Shown one piece after another: positions 1 to 8,103 of a stretch of 38,735 bases of DNA. Within the stretch, counting starts at the first letter, position 1. Every line of letters starts with the position of its first letter. The position numbers were made by a program, and so were the translations under genes. A model generated the notes under the pieces. That model had not been told where the DNA came from and made no database searches. It worked only from the letters and a program-made list of their open reading frames with translations. Origin of the DNA: Planctomycetaceae bacterium (GTDB lineage Bacteria > Planctomycetota > Planctomycetia > Pirellulales > Pirellulaceae); NCBI GenBank assembly GCA_002709225.1, contig PAQH01000051.1, positions 1 to 38,735 on the forward strand, read 5' to 3'.

Positions 1-25
1 CCGGCTTGTGCTTCCTGCTCTTCAT
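1..25 (-). CDS. Partial transposase orfA (N-terminus only)
   Basis: The first eight codons read MKSRKHKP and then leave the window. IS3-family OrfA proteins often begin with a basic stretch ending in H-K-P-E before a helix-turn-helix. AGGAGG lies 6 nt before the ATG, a stronger ribosome binding site than most host genes here have. An identical start is present at the right end of the window. Too little is visible to confirm the family by itself. Confidence 0.6.
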
Positions 26-98
26 GAAAGTCCTCCTGGCCCAATTTCGGGCGGTTAGACTCTCATAACACATGGATCAGTTTTTGGGGAGCAGGCCA
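1..98 (-). mobile_element. 5' end of an IS3-like insertion sequence, cut by the window edge
   Basis: Positions 1-98 are the exact reverse complement of 38637-38734 at the other end. Read on the minus strand, the element starts TGGCCTGCTCCCC at position 98 and reaches a well-spaced AGGAGG and an ATG at 25-23. A TG-start with a CTGC-CCCC tip followed soon by a small orfA is what the IS407-like branch of the IS3 family shows; this family call is from recall and only the first part is visible. The element sits 22 bp beyond the stop codon of the DUF1501 gene, so no gene in the window is broken by it. The target-site duplication cannot be checked because the other end of the element lies outside. 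Confidence 0.75.
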
Positions 99-120
99 AT
101 TCGACCTTTGCCGCGAACAA

Positions 121-1506
121 CTAAAAAAGTTCTCGTAAGACACGTCCGCGGGAAATGCGGAATGGTCGCCCCAGCAGGTCATGAATATCGTCGGTTGGCA
201 GGATCCCAAGATTGTCGAACATGGTAGCACTCAAATCCCAAGGGGCGATTGGATCCGATTTAGGATACGCAGCCATCCGATCCGAAGCCCCCACAACTTG
301 GCCCGCCTTCAATCCTCCTCCAGCGATAACCGCTGAATAACAATCTGGCCAATGGTCGCGCCCGGCATCCTTGTTCATACGTGGTGTACGGCCAAATTCA
401 CCCAGACAGATAACCATCGTTGAGTCGAGTAACCCGCGGTCCTGTAAATCTTCAAGTAATGCCGCAAGTCCCTGGTCGAAAGGAGGCAGCATTTTGCGCA
501 GTCGGGGGTAATTTTTTGCGTGCGTATCCCATTGATCGGCATTGCTCCGAGACCAATTGACCTGAATTAATGGAACTCCCGATTCCACGAGCCGGCGTGA
601 AAGGAGCAACGTTTGACCGAATTTATGGCGGCCATATCGATCGCGGACTTCAGTCGCTTCTTTTTCGACGTCAAGCGCTTGCTGGCTTTGAGAAGACTTC
701 AATAGCCCATATGCACGGGAATGTAGCCGGGTGATCGCTGCCACCTTTGTCGATCGAGCCATTCTGCGTGAATGCTGATTCAACGAACTCAGTAGCGTCC
801 TCCTGTCACCAAGACGACGCGCCGTGATGTCTTCTTTTACCTGTAAACCTGGAACGTGAAAGCCAACTTGATTCGGATCACCGACAATACGAAAGGGGTC
901 AAATCCGCGCCCGAGAAAACCCGCGTTCTGGCCTGCCATTGGAGGGCGATTCCCCTGGTGCATTACCGGCCCCAGCACCACCGAGTCCGGCACCGGATCG
1001 ACAACGGGCCGCTTGAGTCCAATCACCGATCCGTACGTCGGGAAATCCTCAGGACGGGCCGGCGTGTTCGTACCCGGCAGAGGATGAGGCTGCCCTGTCA
1101 GGGCAGTATAAGAAGCACTGCCATGCTCAAAATCAGCGTGCCGCATCGATCGAATGATCGTAAAGTGCTGGCTCTGCTGAGCCAACTTCGGAAGATGCTC
1201 GCCAATTTGCATGCCGGGAACACGCGTGTCAATCGGTTTGAACTCACCCCGAACTTCCGCGGCAGCGTCTGGCTTCAGGTCCCACAGGTCCTGTTGGGAG
1301 GGCCCACCGAATAAAAAAATCAAGATACATGATTTAGCTTTTCCAAGCGGCTGCCCGTCCGCCTCCGCCGCCGCAGTGTAACGCCCTATATCAGTGGGCC
1401 ACGACCAACTCACCGTAGCGAGAGCTCCCGCTCGAATTAACATTCGACGAGTTCGCAACGCGTCAGCGGTGAGTAACGAATCAAGGCTATTTGGCATCGG
1501 TCCCAT
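121..1506 (-). CDS. DUF1501 domain-containing secreted protein
   Basis: The 461-aa product matches the DUF1501 family, an alkaline-phosphatase/sulfatase-fold group very abundant in planctomycetes and of unproven activity. The N-terminus has a twin-arginine-like stretch (R-R-M-L-I-R-A-G) before a weak hydrophobic segment, as in other DUF1501 proteins, which suggests export. Family signatures visible are F-G-G-P-S-Q near residue 66, and near the C-terminus G-E-F-G-R-T-P-R-M-N followed by G-R-D-H-W-P. Length is normal. An alternative start is Met4. The usual partner, a DUF1549/DUF1553 cytochrome-c-type protein, is not next to it; instead an LRR protein gene lies 119 bp upstream on the same strand. 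The left-hand IS begins 22 bp after its stop. Confidence 0.9.
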   Translation of the reverse strand: MGPMPNSLDSLLTADALRTRRMLIRAGALATVSWSWPTDIGRYTAAAEADGQPLGKAKSCILIFLFGGPSQQDLWDLKPDAAAEVRGEFKPIDTRVPGMQIGEHLPKLAQQSQHFTIIRSMRHADFEHGSASYTALTGQPHPLPGTNTPARPEDFPTYGSVIGLKRPVVDPVPDSVVLGPVMHQGNRPPMAGQNAGFLGRGFDPFRIVGDPNQVGFHVPGLQVKEDITARRLGDRRTLLSSLNQHSRRMARSTKVAAITRLHSRAYGLLKSSQSQQALDVEKEATEVRDRYGRHKFGQTLLLSRRLVESGVPLIQVNWSRSNADQWDTHAKNYPRLRKMLPPFDQGLAALLEDLQDRGLLDSTMVICLGEFGRTPRMNKDAGRDHWPDCYSAVIAGGGLKAGQVVGASDRMAAYPKSDPIAPWDLSATMFDNLGILPTDDIHDLLGRPFRISRGRVLRELF

Positions 1507-1625
1507 TGTAGTCGCGGATCCTCACAAACCCACTGTGATACGCGCGATGACATCTCCCCTTGCGGGAGCAACACGACACGCAATCAAAGCTCTCGGCCAA
1601 CAACGATCGCTGCAACTCCTGTTCA

Positions 1626-3020
1626 CTACTCCTGAATTTTGCAATGCGGCAACGCTTGACGCAAACGCTGCAAACCCGCACTGGAAATTTCCGTTCCCGT
1701 TAATGCTAACTTTTCCAGACGTTTCAGCGAAACAAGTAACTCCAACGATTTATCCGTAATTTTTGCACCGATCAAATTCAATGACTTCAACTGCTTCAAT
1801 GGCGCCAAATGCACGACGCCCTCATCAGTTATCTGCGGACCGGCAAAACCGGGAGAGTAAACCAGTGCGATCCTTTCAAGACGTTGCAAACTGGAAAGCG
1901 CCGTAAGTCCCTCATCGGTCAACTGCGTCAGACTGAGGTCAACATCACGCAGTTGCTTAAGCTGCATTAGATGCCTCGCAGACTTGTCGTCGATTTGCAC
2001 TGCGTGCAAGTCAAGCACCTCCAAGCGTGCAAGGCGGGACAGGTGACGCACTCCCTCTCCAGTAAGTTTTTTCACTTCAAACCCGGTTTTGCGCAACAAC
2101 AATCCACGCAATGTCGTCAGTTCGGACAAATACGAGACACCTTCGTCAGTGATCCCCTCACAAGCACCAAGATTAAGAGCCACGATTCCACGGTGGTCGC
2201 GCACGTGCCGCATACCCTGATCATCCGTTGCTGTACCAAACAAATCGAGAACGCGCAATTGTGTTAGCGCACTCAAACCTTGTAGGTCCTCGGCGTGAAT
2301 ATTGGTCTCACCCAACCCGAGGCTGTCCAAGCCCGGCAAGCTCGTCAACTTTGCGATGCCTGCACGCGTCACCATGCAACCCGTCAAGATCAGCTGCCGC
2401 AACTGCTTTAACACGGCAACATGACTCATCCCATTGTCCGAAATGTCACCGCCCGCCAACACAAGTACTTCCAGCTGGGCTGCCTTCTTCAAGTGGCGCA
2501 GGCCCGCGTCCGTAATGTCACTCTCTCCCAAATCCAAGTCCCGCAATTCAGGCCAGGATGTGACGTGCTTCAGTCCATCGTCGTCAACATATGTGCCGTT
2601 CAAGTCCAGCGCCAGCAAGCTGCTAATTTGCCCCAACGACACCAACCCCTCATTGTTCAGTTCCGTATTGCGAACGCTCACTCCTTGAACAAGTATCCTC
2701 TCTGAGCAAAGCTGTAAGACCGCTGGCCTGACATGCCCTTGATCGTCGATGTGGCGATCATCAAATGTCAAATACCATCCCCCTGCTTTCACCTCCATCT
2801 TCGACAGGGCGGGAAAAGCGTGGAGCTTACGCCAGCGATCATGCCGCAGGCGCTCTCGAGCCCGCGCATAAGACTCAACGCGTACACCAATCTCGCGCAA
2901 ACGATCAATCGGCTCTGCTATCACCACTGCTTGTGCAGGCCCAAGCAGCTGCCAGAGCAATGCGCTCAGCAAGAAGTGACGCCAGCAGCGTTCTCCAATA
3001 AGTGACTGTCTCGCAAACAT
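1626..3020 (-). CDS. Secreted leucine-rich-repeat protein
   Basis: This 464-aa protein starts with a signal peptide (basic residues, then a hydrophobic core ending G-P-A-Q-A). The rest, from about residue 95, is a run of roughly 24-residue leucine-rich repeats of the form L-x-x-L-x-L-x-x-T-x-(I/V)-(T/D)-D-x-G-(L/M). This is the cysteine-containing/RI-like class common in planctomycetes, usually taken as a protein-binding scaffold in the periplasm or at the cell surface. I chose the ATG at 3020 because GAGGTGA lies about 8 nt upstream and the signal peptide begins there; the frame is open 36 codons further but that part is not protein-like. It is divergent from the beta-propeller gene (107 bp between starts) and may be cotranscribed with the DUF1501 gene downstream. 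Confidence 0.88.
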   Translation of the reverse strand: MFARQSLIGERCWRHFLLSALLWQLLGPAQAVVIAEPIDRLREIGVRVESYARARERLRHDRWRKLHAFPALSKMEVKAGGWYLTFDDRHIDDQGHVRPAVLQLCSERILVQGVSVRNTELNNEGLVSLGQISSLLALDLNGTYVDDDGLKHVTSWPELRDLDLGESDITDAGLRHLKKAAQLEVLVLAGGDISDNGMSHVAVLKQLRQLILTGCMVTRAGIAKLTSLPGLDSLGLGETNIHAEDLQGLSALTQLRVLDLFGTATDDQGMRHVRDHRGIVALNLGACEGITDEGVSYLSELTTLRGLLLRKTGFEVKKLTGEGVRHLSRLARLEVLDLHAVQIDDKSARHLMQLKQLRDVDLSLTQLTDEGLTALSSLQRLERIALVYSPGFAGPQITDEGVVHLAPLKQLKSLNLIGAKITDKSLELLVSLKRLEKLALTGTEISSAGLQRLRQALPHCKIQE

Positions 3021-3127
3021 ATCTGCTTCACCTCGAAACGTAGTTGATCTTGTTATACATTGTAACCGTTGACCTCGTCTTCTGGTCAACGTCTTCGGCA
3101 AGAGGCCCAATACACGGGTTTGATCCA

Positions 3128-4402
3128 ATGTCGCACTCGATGCATTACCGCGCCCTCCTGATCGCCTTGTTATTCGCCAGTACTGTCACGAGTGCGGATG
3201 CTCCGCGCAAGGGACTCTGGCCACAATGGAGGGGCCCCAACCGAGACGGCCATTCTAGCGATACAAATCTCCTCAAACGCTGGACATCACCTCCCCGAAT
3301 GGTCTGGAAAGCGACCGGACTGGGAATTGGTTACTCTTCAGTCGTCGTCGCCGAAGAGCGATTGTATACACTCGGCCGCCTGGATTCTGACGTTGTCGTT
3401 TTTGCGTTTGACACAGCCACCGGAGAACAAGTTTGGCGTGCAACAATCGATGAAACAAACCGCATTCCCTGTTCAACTCCAACTCTGGATGGCAAACGAC
3501 TGTACGCACTCTCTCCCGACGGGGATCTGTGTTGTTTGGACACAGATTCTGGAAAAGTGGCGTGGCGTCGCCAACTGATGGAGGACTTTGGTGGCAAACT
3601 GCAATCAGGCCGCGGATACGGCGAATCGCCACTGATTGACGACAACGCGCTCGTTTGCACTCCTGGTGGTACCGAACATACGATGGTCAAACTCAACAAG
3701 CACACCGGTGAACTGCTTTGGACCTGCAGAGCCCCTGAATTGGGAACAAGTGGTCGCGACGGGGCCTCATTCTCTTCCATTGTGACAACCAACGTGGCGG
3801 GAATTCGCCATTACGTTCAGATGATAGGCCGTGGCCTGATTGGCGTCCGTGACACCGATGGTCAATTCCTGTGGGGCTATAACCGAATTGCAAATCCAAC
3901 GGCCAACATCCCCACACCAGTGGTGAAAAACGATCTTGTTTTTGCAGCCAATGGATATAACGCAGGCAGTGTGTTACTCCGATTGAAACCGCATGTTGGC
4001 GGGAAGATTCAGATTGAAGAAGTGTTTTTCTTGAATGGCAGCCGTTTCCAGAATCACCACGGTGGATTTGTGCTGATTGATGACCACATTTATGGTGGAC
4101 ACGGAAGCAACAACGGCCTTCCAACCTGTCTGGAATTAAGCACCGGAAAAATCCGCTGGAAGCGACGCGGACCAGGCACCGGATCCGCCGCGGTGGCGTA
4201 CGCTGATGGCAATCTCTTCTTTCGTTATCAAGACGGGACGATGGCGTTAATCGAAGCCAACAGCAAACGTTTTCGCCTCAAAGGGAAATTCAAGATCCCC
4301 GGCGCGGGTAATGATAGTTGGCCGCATCCCGTTGTCACCGGAGGCATTTTATACCTACGAGAAAAGGATCGTTTACTGGCCTACGACGTCAAAGCTCGAT
4401 GA
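3128..4402 (+). CDS. Secreted PQQ-like beta-propeller repeat protein
   Basis: The 424-aa product has a signal peptide (hydrophobic stretch ending V-T-S-A-D-A) and then the W-P-Q-W-R-G-P-N-R-D-G opening found on very many planctomycete PQQ/BamB-like propellers. Repeated blades end in patterns such as D-T-A-T-G-E-Q-V-W, D-T-D-S-G-K-V-A-W and S-T-G-K-I-R-W. No catalytic PQQ-dehydrogenase residues were recognised, so a binding or assembly role is as likely as an enzyme. Start: ATG at 3128 gives a clean signal peptide; ATG at 3140 is an alternative. The stop codon overlaps an ATG in the next frame (ATGA at 4399-4402), which could couple translation to the dioxygenase gene that follows. Confidence 0.88.
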   Translation: MSHSMHYRALLIALLFASTVTSADAPRKGLWPQWRGPNRDGHSSDTNLLKRWTSPPRMVWKATGLGIGYSSVVVAEERLYTLGRLDSDVVVFAFDTATGEQVWRATIDETNRIPCSTPTLDGKRLYALSPDGDLCCLDTDSGKVAWRRQLMEDFGGKLQSGRGYGESPLIDDNALVCTPGGTEHTMVKLNKHTGELLWTCRAPELGTSGRDGASFSSIVTTNVAGIRHYVQMIGRGLIGVRDTDGQFLWGYNRIANPTANIPTPVVKNDLVFAANGYNAGSVLLRLKPHVGGKIQIEEVFFLNGSRFQNHHGGFVLIDDHIYGGHGSNNGLPTCLELSTGKIRWKRRGPGTGSAAVAYADGNLFFRYQDGTMALIEANSKRFRLKGKFKIPGAGNDSWPHPVVTGGILYLREKDRLLAYDVKAR

Positions 4403-4440
4403 CCGCGTCGAGCTGGCAATCCCTGGGAAAACGTATAGCG

Positions 4441-5226
4441 ATGAGCGACTTTTCAAATCACGACCAGCTCCAGGCCACCTACGCACGCGACGGGTTCGTC
4501 GTAGTGCGCAACTTCCTGAACCCCGATGAGCTGGACGACCTGTGCGTTTCCTTGGAACGCTATATTAAGGAAGACGTCCCTGCATTGCCCGACAGCAGCG
4601 CTTTTTTTCACGATCGAGACCGCCCTGAAACGCTGAAACAGTTGCAACACATACAGGATGAAACTCTGGTCAGCTACGCGCATCACAAACATTGGGTCAA
4701 GCTGGCCGAAACACTGATCGGTGAGCCAGTCCAGGCGCAAGCAGCTCCCGAATGGTTCAACAAACCACCTGGAATCGACCACACAACACCCCCACATCAA
4801 GACAACTACTATTTCTGTCTGACTCCCCCGTCCGTGACCACCATTTGGGTCGCGTTAGACCCGGCAACGGCGGTTACTGGTGCCTTGGTTTATGTGCGAG
4901 GCTCTCATCTTCTGGGAATTCGACCTCACGGCTCTACGAACGTCCTGGGATTCTCTCAGGGGATCACCGATTATGGCCCTACGGATGCCGCCCGTGAACA
5001 ACTTATTGAATTGAATCCCGGCGACGCGGTCGCACACCACGGTAATACGATCCATCGAGCCGATCCGAACCGCAGTGAAACACGTGACCGTCGCGCGTTT
5101 GCGATCGTGTTCCAGGCCCAAAACTGCCAACGCGACAAAGACGCTTATCAACGCTATATGCAAAATGTCAATCGACAACATCAGTCCTTAGGCCTGCAAA
5201 CCGCAGCCGATAAGAACGCGCCATGA
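4441..5226 (+). CDS. Phytanoyl-CoA dioxygenase (PhyH) family protein
   Basis: This 261-aa protein is an Fe(II)/2-oxoglutarate dioxygenase of the PhyH family. The N-terminal Y-A-R-D-G-F-V-V-V-R is the usual opening of the fold. The iron triad is visible as H119-x-D121 (in P-P-H-Q-D-N-Y-Y-F) and H205 (in T-I-H-R-A-D-P-N-R), with downstream arginines that could bind 2-oxoglutarate. The substrate cannot be read from sequence; planctomycetes carry many such paralogues. I chose ATG 4441 because the family fold begins soon after it. ATG 4399, overlapping the previous stop, would add 14 residues and is the main alternative. A Gfo/Idh/MocA gene follows on the same strand, a frequent companion in small catabolic clusters. 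Confidence 0.87.
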   Translation: MSDFSNHDQLQATYARDGFVVVRNFLNPDELDDLCVSLERYIKEDVPALPDSSAFFHDRDRPETLKQLQHIQDETLVSYAHHKHWVKLAETLIGEPVQAQAAPEWFNKPPGIDHTTPPHQDNYYFCLTPPSVTTIWVALDPATAVTGALVYVRGSHLLGIRPHGSTNVLGFSQGITDYGPTDAAREQLIELNPGDAVAHHGNTIHRADPNRSETRDRRAFAIVFQAQNCQRDKDAYQRYMQNVNRQHQSLGLQTAADKNAP

Positions 5227-5335
5227 CAACCAAGTAAACCCACGCCAGCCTGCCGACCACAACGTACTCGCCTGATGCTTGGTCGAAGCTGCTGTGAATG
5301 AGGATGTGTATCGAGCTGGTTGTATAGGGAACAAG

Positions 5336-6373
5336 ATGCCGAAACCAATCAAGGTTGGACTACTCACGAATGCAGATGGGGCACATGTCAGCGCTTACTT
5401 GCAAGCTCTGGCAGCTGCACAAGACTGCAGCAAAGTAATTCTGGGAGATTCGGATGGCAAGTGGGAAGACGCCGCCCGCCGCACACTTGGAGAGAAGTTA
5501 GCCGGTGTATATCGCAACCATCAGGAATTACTCGCCACCGAGTCACCTGAATTGGCGCTGATCACGCTGGAAGCGGGCCTGACGCCGCCCGTGATTCAAC
5601 GTGCTCTAGATGCGAACTGCCACGTGTTTGCTGAAAAGCCCGCGTGCCTCAGGGCTCGGGACTTCGAAAAGCTGACGAGACACGCCGACTCCAAGCACCG
5701 GCATCTTATGCTTGCGCTGGCAAACCGCTCGAACTCGGAAATTCTGGCGGCGCGTCAACTCATTCACTCCGGCCAGCTTGGCAAAATCTATGGCCTGGAA
5801 ATGCACCTGATAGCAGACCAGACACGTTTGACACGACCGGCCTATCATCGTCAATGGTTCGCACAGCGAAGTCGCTCGGGAGGTGGCCATCTTATCTGGC
5901 TAGGGATTCACTGGATCGACCTGGCAATGTTTCTCACCGATGCGCCGATTACCAGCGTCTGCGGCTTTACAGCCAATGTCGGCGGACAACCGATTGATAT
6001 TGAAGACTCAGCCGCCGCCACCTTGCAGTTCAGCAACGGAACCCTCGGAACATTAACATCGGGCTACTTTCTCGACAAAGGCTATCATACGCACATCAAA
6101 ATCTGGGGGGCCCAAGGGTGGTTGCGTATTCAGACCGTTGCCGAACCGCGACTGCAATGGGTCTTAAACTCTGGCGATAACGCCGGGCAAGTTGAGGTCT
6201 GGAAGCCAGTACAACGTGAGAGTGGCTACACTCCTTTTGTCGCTGCTGCGATTAAAGCATGTGCCGAAAACACAACACCGCCGATTAGCAATGTTGACAG
6301 TTTACGCGCCCTCAAAACCGTATTCGGGATTTACGAATCTGCGGAAACTGGTCGGGCCATACAGGTCGCGTGA
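5336..6373 (+). CDS. Gfo/Idh/MocA family oxidoreductase
   Basis: The 345-aa product is an NAD(P)-dependent dehydrogenase-like protein of the Gfo/Idh/MocA family, usually acting on sugars, inositols or their derivatives. An N-terminal Rossmann unit starts at K-V-G-L-L, but the usual G-x-G-x-x-G is degenerate here (L-L-T-N-A-D-G-A-H). The family E-K-P motif is at residues 100-102, and the C-terminal domain has the G-I-H-W-I-D-L segment that carries the usual active-site His and Asp. ATG 5336 was chosen because A-G-G-G-A-A precedes it and the Rossmann strand begins 5 residues in. Substrate unknown; with the weak nucleotide motif it may bind the cofactor unusually. Confidence 0.86.
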   Translation: MPKPIKVGLLTNADGAHVSAYLQALAAAQDCSKVILGDSDGKWEDAARRTLGEKLAGVYRNHQELLATESPELALITLEAGLTPPVIQRALDANCHVFAEKPACLRARDFEKLTRHADSKHRHLMLALANRSNSEILAARQLIHSGQLGKIYGLEMHLIADQTRLTRPAYHRQWFAQRSRSGGGHLIWLGIHWIDLAMFLTDAPITSVCGFTANVGGQPIDIEDSAAATLQFSNGTLGTLTSGYFLDKGYHTHIKIWGAQGWLRIQTVAEPRLQWVLNSGDNAGQVEVWKPVQRESGYTPFVAAAIKACAENTTPPISNVDSLRALKTVFGIYESAETGRAIQVA

Positions 6374-6464
6374 CGCGCCCACCTTTTGATCAGAGAGTTC
6401 GAGCGACCTCCGGAACGAAATTGTTCCGCCAGCATCCCGCCAACTGCGATTCTTCTGGCAGACT

Positions 6465-7967
6465 ATGTACGACGATTGCGCGACCACACCTCAGCACATC
6501 CTACAAGATGTGTTTGGCCACAGTACTTTCCGTAGCCCTCAGCAACAGATTGTCGCACACCTACTCAATTGCCAGCATGCGTTAGTTATTATGCCCACTG
6601 GCATGGGCAAATCGCTCTGTTATCAGATACCCGCATTGTGTCTGGCCGCCGAACACAAACGGAAAGTCACCGCCTCCGCCGGGACTGCCACGAACAACCC
6701 CGCGCCCCTAAGTGTCGTACTCTCTCCTTTGATCGCATTGATGAAAGATCAGGTGGACAGTCTGCGAGCGCGACACATTGCCGCCACATACATCAACTCA
6801 TCCTTACGGGCTCGAGAACGTGAACAACGGTATAGCGATATCGGAAACGGCAAGTACGACCTGCTGTATGTAACTCCGGAAAGGTTTCGCAAATCGGAGT
6901 TCCTGAGTGTCCTGCAACGACGTGAGATTCTCCTACTTGCCGTCGATGAAGCGCATTGCATCAGTGAGTGGGGGCACGACTTCAGGCCGGATTACACGCG
7001 AGTCGATCAAATCCGGAAACGTCTTAACAACCCCACCACCATCGCACTTACGGCAACCGCGACACCAGATGTACAAACCGACATCATCCGGCAGCTCGGA
7101 CTTGACCGCGAACAAATCGCGCTTTTTCACGAAGGCATTGACCGACCCAACTTGCGCCTTTCTGTTCACACCGTCTGGAGTGACGACGAAAAACTCGACC
7201 ACCTAATTGGCTTGCGACGCCGGCAGCAACAACGAGGGATCGCCTACTTTACGTTGATCAAGACTCTAGAAAGGTTCAGTGATACGCTGTTGCAACAAAA
7301 AATTCCGCACTTGATCTATCACGGAGAACTGCCGCGGGAACAACGCAAGAAATTGCAAGAACGGTTCATGAACGAACCCGATACACTCGTTTTGGCCACG
7401 AACGCCTTTGGCATGGGAATCGATAAGGAAGACATTCGCTTTGTACTTCATGTCGATTTGCCTGGATCACTCGAATCCTATTACCAGGAAATCGGCAGGG
7501 CGGGGCGCGATGGCCAACCTTCAGAGTGCGTCTTATTGTATGACCAGCGCGATCTAGCAACACAAATGGAGTTTATTCATTGGAGCAATCCGGACGCTGA
7601 TTTCTATGACCGCTTATTCCACGTGTTGGTTCACGACCGTGAAAAAATCGACGCTTTCGGAATGGACTGGCTCAGGGAAAAAATACATCACCGCCAAAAA
7701 CACGACCATCGGCTGGACACCGCCCTGTCAATGCTCGAACGTTATGGCGCCATTGAGGGCAGTCTCTCTCCTCTTGATGTGCGTGTGACTGGCCCGCTCC
7801 CAAGCAACTTACAGGATGCGGAATACCTCGAAGAAAAGTTACTCCGAGACCAGAAAAAACTGTACGCCCTGGTGGAATATGTACAACATGAAGGTGATCG
7901 CAAGGCCTTTCTGCACGCCTATTTTGGATTGCCCTATCACTCAAATGCCAACGAGTCACCAACCTGA
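6465..7967 (+). CDS. recQ: RecQ-family ATP-dependent DNA helicase, short form
   Basis: The 500-aa protein is a superfamily 2 DNA helicase of the RecQ type, which unwinds recombination and repair intermediates 3' to 5'. Visible motifs are Walker A P-T-G-M-G-K-S (44-50), the DEAH box (161-164) followed by the RecQ-specific loop C-I-S-E-W-G-H-D-F-R, and motif VI with G-R-A-G-R-D-G (344-350). The C-terminus is unusual. In typical RecQ the helicase core is followed by a four-cysteine zinc site, a winged helix and an HRDC domain. Here the region corresponding to the zinc site ends in R-K-A-F-L-H-A-Y-F-G-L without the expected cysteines, and the protein stops a few residues later. No frameshift is apparent. 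Downstream is a transporter gene 136 bp away. Confidence 0.9.
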   Translation: MYDDCATTPQHILQDVFGHSTFRSPQQQIVAHLLNCQHALVIMPTGMGKSLCYQIPALCLAAEHKRKVTASAGTATNNPAPLSVVLSPLIALMKDQVDSLRARHIAATYINSSLRAREREQRYSDIGNGKYDLLYVTPERFRKSEFLSVLQRREILLLAVDEAHCISEWGHDFRPDYTRVDQIRKRLNNPTTIALTATATPDVQTDIIRQLGLDREQIALFHEGIDRPNLRLSVHTVWSDDEKLDHLIGLRRRQQQRGIAYFTLIKTLERFSDTLLQQKIPHLIYHGELPREQRKKLQERFMNEPDTLVLATNAFGMGIDKEDIRFVLHVDLPGSLESYYQEIGRAGRDGQPSECVLLYDQRDLATQMEFIHWSNPDADFYDRLFHVLVHDREKIDAFGMDWLREKIHHRQKHDHRLDTALSMLERYGAIEGSLSPLDVRVTGPLPSNLQDAEYLEEKLLRDQKKLYALVEYVQHEGDRKAFLHAYFGLPYHSNANESPT

Positions 7968-8103
7968 ATGGCGTTTTCCCAATCACACCGAACCTGCTTG
8001 CGTCAGCCGTCCGCGATATAATTACCGGCATTTGGTCACAGGTTGACGTTATTTCGATGCACATCACGATCCACTTGTTTTCACCTCTCCCAAAGAGCAA
8101 TCC

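Noticed and set aside
7672..8100. A 142-codon minus-strand open frame across the recQ 3' end and spacer
   Set aside because: Mostly antisense to recQ, with low-quality composition and no motifs.
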